From NCBI GenBank assembly GCA_034440575.1, contig JAOTOL010001392.1, positions 488,001 through 552,000 on the forward strand: a DNA stretch of 64,000 bases, read 5' to 3'. The position numbers were made by a program, and so were the translations under genes. This document shows positions 34,321-44,199 of this stretch, in pieces. Each line of letters opens with the position of its first letter. The first letter of the stretch is position 1. The notes under the pieces were generated by a model. That model saw only the letters and a program-made list of their open reading frames with translations, had not been told where the DNA came from and did not search any database. Origin of the DNA: Imbricaverruca yamaguchii. Taxonomy: Eukaryota > Arthropoda > Thecostraca > Neoverrucidae.

Positions 34321-35452
34321 AACCAGAAGGGGAGGGGCAATTTCGCATTGCTTTTAGGAGGATGTGGGAACGATCTACCCATGGGACATTCTACGAGGCA
34401 TGTGCATAATATACACATATAACATACACTGTTTATTGCACAGGAATAATTTCGATGCTGGTATAGCTCGAACGAATGTCAACGTCTTTGACCCTACACG
34501 AGTATGTGAAACGCCATAAGACGTGTTTACAATTGCTCGTAGTCCATAGGGAGACCAAAAAGTGGATGACGTAGCTTAGTTACCAACCATAATATCTAAC
34601 AAATGTCGGGAGGCTGTGTACTTTATTCCACGCAAGGTTCCTCGGAGACGCATGGCGCACCTTCAGTGTTGCGCCACATTCACATTCACCATTTGCTGTT
34701 GAGCTAATGGGTACCTCCTCGGAACTATTCGCACTGCCAAGTAGCATACAATGTGTGGAAATGCTTTCAGCTCCATTAAAGCGCTATTGTCTCTTTGTTT
34801 CCCAGGTTCACCCAAGTATGTTCAGCACATGCCATCGCTGCACACTCAAACTTGGGCGGAATGGCCATGAAGGGTTGGGTGTGCTGATGGCTTTGAGGGA
34901 GCTGGTTTTCGCTCCACTGTGCTATTGCTACCCGCTGCGTTACGTGAGCCGATTATTCAATACGGCTTTTCCACTCCCATACACGGCGCCCTTACCGTCT
35001 CTAGCCCAATCAAGTTTCCGTCCTTGATCAAATCTTCCAGATTCCTGCCTGTTGGAGCCGAATTTACCGTTGATAGGTTGATGCATCTTGAAAGTTCCCG
35101 GGGCAGAGTAGTCCCGAAGTGATTGTGAACTCTCGGATGACGCTCTGCGATGCTGACTTTGTCTTTTGAAAATACAAGTTAATGAAAATAAAAATGCTAC
35201 TTTGCTTAAATATTTCAGATGGTTTCACGCAAAATTGACTTCAGGAGAACATATACGCAGGGCATTCGGTAAAATCAAAGAGGAGAACATACACGCAGGA
35301 CATTCGGTAAAATGAAATAACAACATCCGCTTTTAAGTACAAGTTGTGTGCTGATTATATTTACATGAAACCGTCCTCGTTTGTGACCTTTTTATGCAAT
35401 GAACATTTTACATTTTAACCGTTATGACATCAATTCTGACATCCGCATATGT
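34321..35452. other. No recognisable gene
   Basis: A small direct duplication (AACATAYACGCAGGRCATTCGG at about 35248-35269 and 35286-35307) is the only structure seen. Confidence 0.5.
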
Positions 35453-35690
35453 CGCCAGGGGTGGGATGTGTCGGCAGGGGTGGGATGTGTCGGCATGAGC
35501 GGGGTGTATCGGCAGGGGCGGGTGTGTCGGCATGGGCGGGGTGTGTCGGCTGAGGAGGGGTGTGTCAGCAGGGGCGGGTGTGTCGGCATGGGCGGGGTGT
35601 GTCGGCAGGGGCGGGTGTGTCGGCATGGGCGGGGTGTGTCGGCTGAGGAGGGGTGTGTCTGCGGGGATGGGTGTGTCGGCAGGAGCACGA
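35453..35690 (+). repeat. G-rich minisatellite (GTGTGTCGGCATGGGCGGG)
   Basis: Alternating 17-19-bp units end in GGGGTGG, GGGCGGG or GAGGGG. The + strand carries closely spaced G-runs compatible with quadruplex formation. Open frames across it (Cys/Arg/Gly-rich on +, Pro/Thr/His-rich on -) are repeat artefacts. Confidence 0.9.
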
Positions 35691-35802
35691 TAAGACGGTC
35701 TCGCTACCGACCCAGCGCCACCGCCGTCGAGTTCGACGCCAATGGTCCGGCATCTGTTTGGCGCGGTTGCCTCGCGCCAACGTCGACACCGCACATCATT
35801 TG

Positions 35803-35836
35803 CATAAAAAGGCGCCGTTTTACCGCTGTCAGTGGC
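35803..35836 (+). promoter_or_regulatory. Candidate core promoter (TATA-like box plus initiator)
   Basis: CATAAAAAGG at 35803-35812 is followed 28 bp later by TCAGTG with its A at 35831. This spacing and the TCAGT initiator are the arthropod consensus. It lies just downstream of the G-rich array in CG-rich DNA. No recognisable downstream exon was found, so it may be chance. Confidence 0.25.
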
Positions 35837-36415
35837 GTTTGTCGGCGACAGGTCGGCCACCACCGTCCATTTAAATGTCTAGTTAAGGCGACGAGCCGTT
35901 CCGTCATGCTTGCTCCGCGTCAAAACGGTGGCAATTTACAACCGGTCGTTGGTAATGAGCGTCGCTCTCCGTGCAGTGTGGTGCGCTGCTGGTCGCATTC
36001 ATAAACCCCTACTTACCTTCTCTGGCGAAGGGCACAGAGGTGGCGTTCCGTCACGAACAAAACAGCGATGGATGAACTCGGCTCTGGTTTGTTACAGTCG
36101 TGATAGACGCCTTATGGGTTGACTTTTGTAGCGCTGTTCCAGTTTGAGAGTGACGGCCGTTGATCCAGATTTGACTTGGTCGCAAGATTCTCGGATATAC
36201 TTTTTCCTAGTGCTTGCTTTTGGCAACTTTTGTATTGAGGATTTACCTTTCTTGGCGAAACATTAGTTTCTCGGCTGTTCTGAAATATCTGGAGATGCTG
36301 AAGGATAAATCGACCTAATAGCTCAGCATGAATTATTTTTAGAATGTCTACGCACACACCTACACAAGCGCACACACACAAATTTGGGTGTTGCAAGGCA
36401 AGTATGTGAGCCATG

Positions 36416-36417
<2 letters not shown>

Positions 36418-36482
<65 letters not shown>

Positions 36483-36500
36483 CATGTATATATGTATGTA
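36418..36500. repeat. (TA)n microsatellite followed by (TG)n
   Basis: About 24 TA repeats run into GTGTGTGTG and then TATG steps. Tyr/Ile reading frames here are spurious. Confidence 0.95.
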
Positions 36501-38119
36501 TGCCGCCTGCATGTGCCATCAACAGAATCAATGCCTTCTATCGGCTCGGTACTTCAAGGACCTGCTAAATCCTGCGAAGCAGCTATGAACATGTTTCAGT
36601 TTAACGCCAGATATCTGTCCCAGCAGGGCCGGTTCTCGTCCTTCTTCAGTGGGCAAACTAATCTTTCCCGGTCTTCTCGATTAGAACACATACTACTAAT
36701 TACTACTGACTGGCAGTAACCGGAGTGACAGGCGGTGTGGGAAATTACTGCCTTGCTCACACAGATTCATCGGTGCTCATCGACAAGAATAGGCTAATGC
36801 CGGCACCCTAGCAAAATCAATTTACTTGCCAACCCTCACTCACCGCAAAGTGCAAATTATCTTGAGGGGGAGTAGGAAAAGTAAGCTAAGCTTTAGCAAA
36901 ACTGTTTCAATAATCTGGGAGACAGTTGAACCCCCCCCCCCCTTAGCACCTAACGTCGCAAGCATTAATACGCAAAATTCCTTTAACGTAGGTGTACACT
37001 TGCCTTCAACCTGCATGCAAAACCCATTCACTTTAAAGGCGGCGAAAATGACCTTTGTGCGTGGGCATGCCTCTAACCCCCCCCGCCCCCACAGGCAGCG
37101 GGCTCCTGCGGAACTTCGGTAGCCGCTAAATAACGTAATTCGTGCTAGTTTTGTCGCCTGTATGTCATATGCGCCAGCTCCCAAATGTAAACAACTTAGT
37201 TTTCCGAACCTACCCCGTCTCGAAGCGGAGTAAGCGTTGCGGTCGATTTGTTCACATTCTAAGGTCCTTGTGCTGTTACTGGTCTTAACTAGCTGATTGT
37301 AGCAGACCAATGGGCACTACCCATTGATGAATCGATGTTAAGTCTGCTTTGCCGCCGGTCGTGGTGTTAAGCGTAAGTCATGCGTAAGTAGGCACCCGCG
37401 ACCGTTCACACCGTCGTGGGTGTCTACTGTCTATGAAGGCTACATAGCTTACACTGATTTAGTTTATAGTGCAGACTAGCTCTTCGCTGAAACATTGATG
37501 ACTTGGCATTGCTATCCATAGTTGCAATTTTGAGCAAAAATGTACATTTTGAAGTAAAAACTTAATACCTGATATCTTATAGCAGTGGTTTAAATGCGTT
37601 TTGTGAAATCTGGCATGCAGCTAGCAACATTCCATATTTTATGATTTATGATGATAACGGTGTTAGTTGATTGATCTAACATTCGAGATACAGTAATGTA
37701 GAATACCAGGTAAACTAGGCTCATGGAATAAGTAATAATATTTATTGGTATATTTAGGCGCATTTAAGGGCACACATTGAACCAGAACTGACTTTTTCTT
37801 CAGACTAGATCATTTTCACCATTCTCAAGGTACGATACAAATTGCACCCCTAATTCAGTTCAGAAATATGAAAATTTGGCAAGGTATATGTTACGCCGGT
37901 TACCCTGGAAAACCTCACCTTTGCTCCAGAGCCACTTTTAGGAGGGAAAAGCAACCAGTTAGAGTTCTCGGGTTCTGAGCTTCCGTCGGTGGCAGCCTGT
38001 TGAAACATTTTTGCGTGGCATTTCCATCTCAGTGAATTGTCGAGGTCCGTTTACCTTCAGAGTCCTAGCACCAAAATCACCGCTGCCCCCGTTGCGAACA
38101 CCGGCAAGTTCGCTTGTTC
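36501..38119. other. No supported gene; C-rich runs
   Basis: A run of 14 Cs at about 36931 and a C/G-rich run near 37077-37092 mark possible transposon termini, without a matching partner end. No coding evidence. Confidence 0.45.
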
Positions 38120-38282
38120 TAGACAGACAGACAGACAGACAGGCAGACAAACTTTATTGAGGTCATCCACAATTGACTCGTGGTTATTATGACATCGCGT
38201 CAAATGGATAAAATAACACAGCACAAAAGGTAAAACTCACAGAATACAAGTAAAAATAAAATACAGCAAGTCGAGCAGTCAA

Positions 38283-39335
38283 TCAGTCCGGCACCGGCGG
38301 CACGTCAAACAGGTACTGCCGTAGGCGGTGACCAAAGATCGACACGGGAAGTCGCGTCAGCTCAGGTGGCAGTGAATTGGGCGCTTTGGTGCTAAAACGT
38401 CTCTTTCCCATCTCGGTGCGGGACCGGGGAACATACAAGTTATGGTCTTGACGGGTGGTCCGGTCGCGAATCTCCGTCATGGTAGTGAGATCGTGAACCA
38501 GTGACTTTGGCTCACCATGAAGACGCACCTTGTGTGAGGCGCAGGGTATGATATCTAGCCAGGTTCTCCGCGCTGAGCCAGCCCAGCCTCCTTGGCAGAT
38601 CCGAGACGTGGTCACACTTTTTGCGGCCGAAAATTTCCTTTGTCCAGTAGTATATAATTTTTGTCGAATGCGAGATAGATTCTTTTGGCTCCGTTACCAT
38701 ACACAACAATACTGTACCGGATCTGCGAGAAGACCAGAGCATTGACCAGCGCGGAGATGACGGCAGGTGGAAGGCGCCCTCTCAGATGCGACAGACCACC
38801 CAGAACTCCAAAACAACGCCGAGTCTTCTGAGACGTGCGAGTCCCATCTGAGCGAGCGATCGAAGTTAGTTATTAGGGCTTAAGGGCGCATCGACTACAT
38901 TGATCATGTAGCGCCCAACGAGCGATCGAAAAGAAGACCGAGATTTTTGCATTCCGAAATGGTAGGTAGATCGTGATCGCGACATTTCACTGTGATATCC
39001 GGTAAGGCACACAGATTTTGTGGGCTGTCCAACATCATCGCTGTGTCTTAGTTACGTTAATTCTCAGTCCACTTCCTCGAAAGCATATGTCGAGGGAGGC
39101 CAGAAATGTTTCCATATGAGTGACGACATTTTAAATTTCGGATTTTTACAGCTGACCAAAATTTGGGTGTCGTCGGCGTATTGAACGACCACTGCGCCTT
39201 AGGCGAGCAGGCTGAAATCGTTGGCGAAGACACAATAGAGGAGAGGTCCGATAGATGATCCTTGCAAAACGCTGATGCTGTTGGGCAACGGGGCAGATTT
39301 ATGGACGACACCCAGACTGTCAGTAAGGCTGACAC
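38283..39335 (-). pseudogene. L2-like reverse transcriptase, C-terminal half (broken)
   Basis: Reading from the hAT junction, the strand gives GVVHKSAPLPN, QGSSIGPLLYCVFANDFSLL, then VVQYADDTQILVSC, with intact YADD at 39169-39180. Frame changes and stops follow. The last block (38283-38615) has RRFSTKAPNSLPPELTRLP and FGHRLRQYLFD, the usual end of L2/CR1-type ORF2. The catalytic box is intact but the surrounding frame is not. Confidence 0.8.
38865..38918 (-). mobile_element. 54-bp LINE 3'-end insertion with perfect 12-bp target duplication
   Basis: CGAGCGATCGAA at 38853-38864 is exactly repeated at 38919-38930. The insert carries GGGCTTAAGGGCGCATCGAC and ATCATGTAGCGCCC, the 3' module of the I-like LINE in minus orientation, ending in a TAACTAAC tail. 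It sits inside the L2-like LINE, so it is younger than that element. Confidence 0.9.
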
Positions 39336-39343
39336 TCTAAAGA

Positions 39344-41833
39344 CAGGGGCGCCGTGAGCAGGGGGGTTCGGGGCCGCGACCCCCCAGCCGGAAGAGCTGA
39401 GGAGGTTGACCCCCAGTTTTGAGACCAGCCGGGCCCACTTTCGAGACCCGTCGGGCTCCAGTCAATGGATTTTTCCGCATTCATAAATGAACCAGAATGA
39501 AGGAAAACACTTCTCCCAGCATATGGTAGCAAATATGTAAAACATGTATCTTGGCCCACAAGTGTTGTTTACAGCGCTTTTTAAACGCCGAAGTGACTGT
39601 ACCTCTCCTTTTAGGGCCTTGGACTTACCCAATAAATAGACAATTCAGTGCCGGTGTCTCCTAATAGCCACCTACTATCTGAGACTTGCTGTCATCATGG
39701 GCATCCGATCTTTGTTTTCTAAGAAGGTGAGTTTTGGAAGGGAAGCCGCCGGGCCCCTCCAAAATGTCGGGAATGCACCCCCACCCACCTGGTTGCTGAG
39801 TCATTGATGGGGAGACATAGAGGCCTGGGCCTCCCTGGGTGATGGGCCCATCTAGCACTGTCGGGGCCCCTTTTGTGTTAGCCCCACCCACTCCCCCTTA
39901 CAAATTTCCTGGCTGCACTGCTGTATGTAGGTACCAGATCAGTTTCATCACTGTCATCATGTGTAGGGTTGAGAAACCAAAGGCCATGGCCCGTTAATGG
40001 GTTTAAACAGTCGCATGCGCCATAAAGGCTGCATATATGCACACAAAACTGCCAGTGGTGTACTCAGATGCCTCCATGTGATCTGCCTCACCTACCCCTG
40101 TTAACTTTTCTGCCAACTTTCCAACTCACATATGATTCACCACTTCCCAGGAGCCACAGTCAGCCTCACTAGTCCCTCGTCCAGCTGCCACGTCATCCTC
40201 CTCCACCGGAGCCTCAGTTCCTGTTACACCTCCACCCTCCAAGCGCGCCGGCACTGGTGAGTTCATAACACACCTGTCGCCCATTCTGTGGTACTGTTGT
40301 TTTGTCTCGATATGAAAATGTTCATTTTTTCCTTTTATTTAAGTGAGATATTGGCCCCTCAGGTATCCTCCCCTAGTACCCAGTGCCTTTTCATTGGGTT
40401 CGAAAGTAAACCCAATTTTCGCTTTCGGATTTTTCATTATTGTATCGATTGATTCTCACTTTCATCTTTTCCCTCTTTTGATAAATGGTGCAATGCATAG
40501 AAACACAGAAACGATCGTCCCTTGTATGAGCAACTGGACCTACTTGCCGTCAAATCAAATGTATGTAAGGTCGAGAGGTAAAATGGGATTGTATGTGCTT
40601 GGAAGTGCTCTGAAACTTGAACTCATCTCACTTCCTAACAATATTTTAGGTTTAGCATAACCAGTTTCTTGGCTTTCCGCTCGCAAAGTTTCTTGGGGTT
40701 TTCTTTGGAGTTGTGCTGGAGTTGTGCTGAAGCTATAGCTAGAGTTGTGAAACCAGTGGTCAATGAAGGAACACCATCTCGTCGTCTAAAACTGTGTTCG
40801 ACGCGAGTTATTTTTTCACACATCCATTTTCTGGCCATTTGTATGCCCTTCCTCCTCCTTTTCTGCCAGATCCTGGTCTCAGTCGTGACTCAATATCATC
40901 GCCGCAGCAGTTGCCATGGCGCCTCCTGGATTTAGAGACGCCAAATCAGCCGCCAGCTAAGACGATCCCTAAGCAGGTGCTTCAAGGCAAGACTGTGGTC
41001 TTCCATGATCACTGGTACCAGCAGTACCCATGGCTGCACTTCAACCCCGTCCGTGGAAAAGTATTCTGTTTCTACTGCGTCCGCGTGCACGAGCACGGCA
41101 CCGCCAACCCAGCTCAGAAACCTGGCTTCTGTGCTGGCGGCTTCAACAACTGGAAAAAGGCGCTGGAGAAGTTTAAGCAGCACGCCATCTCCACAGATCA
41201 CGGGGACAACCTCCCAACTGCGAGCCGCCCGATCGCACACGTCATTCAGACGGCCAATCAGCGCCAGCAGCAGACCAACAGGGCCTGCCTCGTGAAGATA
41301 ATCACCAGCCTCGTGTATCTGGGCAGACAGGGTCTGACCCTCAGAGGGCATGAACAGGACCAGGGCAACTTCATCGAGCTGCTGCAGCTGCGAGCCGCCG
41401 ACTGCCCCGAGCTACAGCAGTGGCTGCAAAGAAGGGAGCGATTCACGCATTCAGACTGTCAGAATGAGCTGCTGCTGCTCGCCAGTCATCAGGTGCTGCG
41501 AGAGATCATCACAGAGATCCAAGACAGTGCGGCCGGCGACCTCTGCTACTCCGTGATCGTCGACGGCACCCAAGACCTCATCGGCCACGAGCAGCAGTCG
41601 GTGTGCATCGGGTATTCAGACAAGGCCCTCCAAGTCCACGAGGAGTTCGTGGGATTTCACGAGACGCCGTTGACGACGGGTGCTGCTCCGGCGCGCATCA
41701 TCGAGGACTCGCTTCATCGCATGAAACTCCCCTCCCCCCGCTCACCGGACATTGGACCCCATAGGTCGTTGCTGAACTGTGTAGCCTGACCCCCCCCCCG
41801 CCCTCGAGCAAAAAATTCGTGGCGGCGCCCCTG
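39344..41833 (+). mobile_element. hAT-superfamily DNA transposon, 3'-deleted, in the L2-like LINE
   Basis: Termini CAGGGGCGCCGT (left) and, reversed, CAGGGGCGCCGC (right) form an 11-12-bp inverted repeat. The 8-bp target duplication is TCTAAAGA (39336-39343) against TCTGAAGA (41834-41841), one mismatch. The LINE reading continues on both sides. The element codes a TTF-zinc-finger/DUF4371 transposase that is cut short near 41735, shortly before the right terminus. It lacks the C-terminal dimerisation domain, so it cannot move itself. Confidence 0.95.
39697..41789 (+). CDS. hAT transposase (TTF zinc finger, DUF4371), three-exon model, C-terminally truncated
   Basis: Exon 1 is 39697-39726 (MGIRSLFSKK, donor GTGAGT). 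Exon 2 is 40151-40256 (acceptor CCCAG, Ser/Thr/Pro-rich, donor GTGAGT). Exon 3 is 40870-41789 (acceptor CTGCCAG, from DPGLSRDS). The phases join exactly (0, then 1), giving 351 codons without an internal stop. Exon 3 holds a TTF-type zinc finger (WLHFNPVRGKVFCFYC, FNNWKKALEKFKQH) and then DUF4371 (LVYLGRQGLTLRGHEQDQGN, VIVDGTQDLIGHEQQSVCIG, HEEFVGFHETP), as in ZMYM1-like domesticated hAT proteins. After about 41735 the frame is unrelated sequence up to the stop, so most of the RNase H-like core and the hATC domain are deleted. Acts in life as a nuclear DNA transposase; this copy may bind DNA only. The intron model is inferred from splice consensus and phase. Confidence 0.8.
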
Positions 41834-41841
41834 TCTGAAGA

Positions 41842-42426
41842 TAAGCCGAAACCCAGGCAATACGATGCTGTGGAGACTTAATTTTGACAGGAGTTTTGAG
41901 TGATCTATCACATAAAGCACTTGCTCAAATCCAACAGGCAGAGAAGAAACACCTCTCCATGGTCACATGCGGATAGGATCTGGTCAGATATGGAGGTCAG
42001 AGCGGTTTCCGTCGAGTGACGAAGACGGAAGCCGTGCTGAGTTGGGGAGAGGAGGTGGTTATCGAACAGGTAATTGTAGAGTTGCTGGTGGACGGCACGC
42101 TCTACAATTGTTGCAATGACTGGGACGATGGAGATAGGACGGAACATGGAAGGGCTACAGGGATCGCCGGACTTGAAGATGGGATGGACGAGGGAGTGCT
42201 TCCAAGAATCAGGAACATCGGATTGGGTAATGCTGGAGTTTACTAAATGCAGGAGCACTTCACCTAACGAGTCGAAACACACCCTGAACATGTGGATGCT
42301 GATGCCGTCCTCGCCACAAGCTGACGAGCCGTTCATCCCGAAGACGACGGCTCGCAGCTCAGGTAGCGACAACGGCACCAGGGTAAGCGCACAGAGTGCT
42401 CTAGTGCTCAGCGTGAGATTGTACAA
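41842..42426 (-). pseudogene. L2-like reverse transcriptase, N-terminal half
   Basis: The minus strand gives SSACGEDGISIHMFRVCFDS, VPDSWKHSLVHPIFKSGDP, FRPISIVPVIATIVERAVHQ and TQHGFRLRHSTETALTSISD, then LLCLLDLSKCF with a frame slip before VIDHSKLLSKL. These are RT blocks 1-3 of the L2/CR1 group; the block-A Asp of LLDLSKCF is present. The match ends at 42426, the 5' truncation point. Confidence 0.85.
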
Positions 42427-43569
42427 TCACTGCAACCAGAGGTGAAAAAGGTGTCCAGCCTGTCACCTACAGAATATCGAACACCACCAGGCTGTCACAT
42501 GTTGATAGTTCACATTAAGACCCGCATGCATGTGTGTGAGCGCGAAATATCGACCATGCCGCTCAAATGGAACAAAGAAGAACGCAAGTCCATATATGAT
42601 CCATATATGAACTCAAGTCCATATATGATTTCCGACTTGTTCAATTATATACGATTTTCAATTAATAATTAATATGTCAAATTGCAACACACACACTATA
42701 AGCTAATCTTGCTTCTATGGTGCGTATCCATCAATATCCATCTATGGTGCGTATTATTGTGGTTTAATGTACTCACAATATTGTGCACAGATTTTACTTA
42801 ACAAAGCGAAACCACAGGTTAAGCCAGCTTTAATTGTGAAAATATGCTCAATGTATGTCGGACAAAAATATTTAAGAAAAGATCAGACCAGGTTAGATAT
42901 TTTAGAATTTGTATTATTGAACACGCAGATTGTGCCTATATTGAAGAAACAATTTAAAAGGAGGTATGGTAAATCAGGCCAGACTATTTTGCTTTCTAAC
43001 TAAAAATAAGCATTTCTGAGGGGAATCAATGATCACATCATTCTAATCATGCGAATACACATGGTATTACAATATGCTGTTCTCCAAATCGAATGACTCA
43101 TTGAAAATGAAATTCACCAACACAAATTGAATTCCTTGTACAATAAGGAAGTCAATATGGCACCAATATCAAGGGAAGAGTGCCATAGGTCATATTTTGC
43201 ATTAGTTCCAAGTAAATTATTTTTTAAACCTCTTGGTCAATGCAGCAAGTTCTGCTGATGGCAAAACATGGGCCCTGACACAAATAAATAAAACCCGTGG
43301 AAATGACCAGATGAAATTATTAAAATAAAGGTTCATACTGGAAGACCAAACATTTGTTGTCATGATAAGGATTACAGAAGTCTGCAGTGTGGGAAAATGG
43401 CTGAAATAATATGTTAGACTGAGAAACGAGAAAAGTGTCACTTCAGTCAGGTATAACCAAGGTTGGGTTTATGTCTTGGAATTCTGGAATTGAAGAGGAA
43501 AATTATGTGGCATTACAGGTTAGCATAGAGCGGAGGACTTTCAGGACTTTTCTTCTAATCTGAATCCTG
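42427..43569. other. No recognisable gene
   Basis: AT-rich DNA. A short direct repeat of AAGTCCATATATGAT lies at about 42588-42632. A 78-codon frame at 42767-43003 has no motif. Part of this interval may be the decayed 5' region of the CR1 copy. Confidence 0.5.
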
Positions 43570-43718
43570 GATTATGAGAGGAAAACTGTGTTGGATTCCA
43601 AGTTGGAGAAGGATGTGATTTGTTTCTGTCATAAAAAACTATCTTCGCACTTTTCACGGTCATGCTCCGTGTTTAATGCTCCCATGATTATGACCAAACA
43701 TGAAGGAGATCGCAGTCA

Positions 43719-44069
43719 TTGTCAGAATCAATTCCTCTTTTGGAAAAATGGAGTGGAAGACTTCCTGGAGATAAAAGAGATACGTGCACACTGAAACCAG
43801 CTTTGAAAGCAAACTGCAAAGCAAATAATAGAGTCATTGTAACAGCAATTTTGCCTAGGGCTAGAGCCTCCCCTGAGTGGAGCTCTAGGGCACTGGCAGC
43901 CAAAGCCAGGGTAGGTAAGCTCTGCCATGAGTCAGGTTTCACCTTTGTAGACAAGTGGTGCAGGTTTTATGCACCGTGGGACCTCTATCAAAGGGATGGC
44001 CTGCACTTCTCTGAAAAGGGGGTATATGTGTTAGGCAAAGTGTATGAGCATGTCCTTCAGAGAAACTAG
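43719..44069 (+). pseudogene. CR1-like ORF1, SGNH esterase-type C-terminal region
   Basis: The frame codes VIVTAILPRARASPEWSS, then FVDKWCRFYAPWDLYQRDGL with HFSEKGVYVLG. The D-G-L-H motif supplies the Asp and His of SGNH hydrolases, as described for CR1-group ORF1 proteins. The catalytic Ser block would lie upstream, where no clean frame remains, so the protein is partial. The next ORF begins within about 130 bp. Confidence 0.75.
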
Positions 44070-44199
44070 GAAATGGGGTGGGGAGGGATGAAATTGCATT
44101 ACCAACTCAGGAATATTCCCATGGTGTCAGGCAGGGCAATAGAACCTCAACGTCAGCAAATAGGGACAGCAGTAGTTCAAGAAGACAGAGTGATAGTTC

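Larger units (their letters stand above)
38121..42426 (-). mobile_element. L2-like LINE (5'-truncated), split by a hAT transposon
   Basis: On the minus strand, reverse transcriptase blocks run from 42426 to 41842, are interrupted by the hAT element (39344-41833), and resume at 39335 to end near 38283. The 3' UTR has AATAAA and finishes in a (TGTC)n tail at 38121-38149, typical of L2-type LINEs. The endonuclease half is absent. A 54-bp piece of another LINE is inserted at 38865-38918. Confidence 0.85.
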
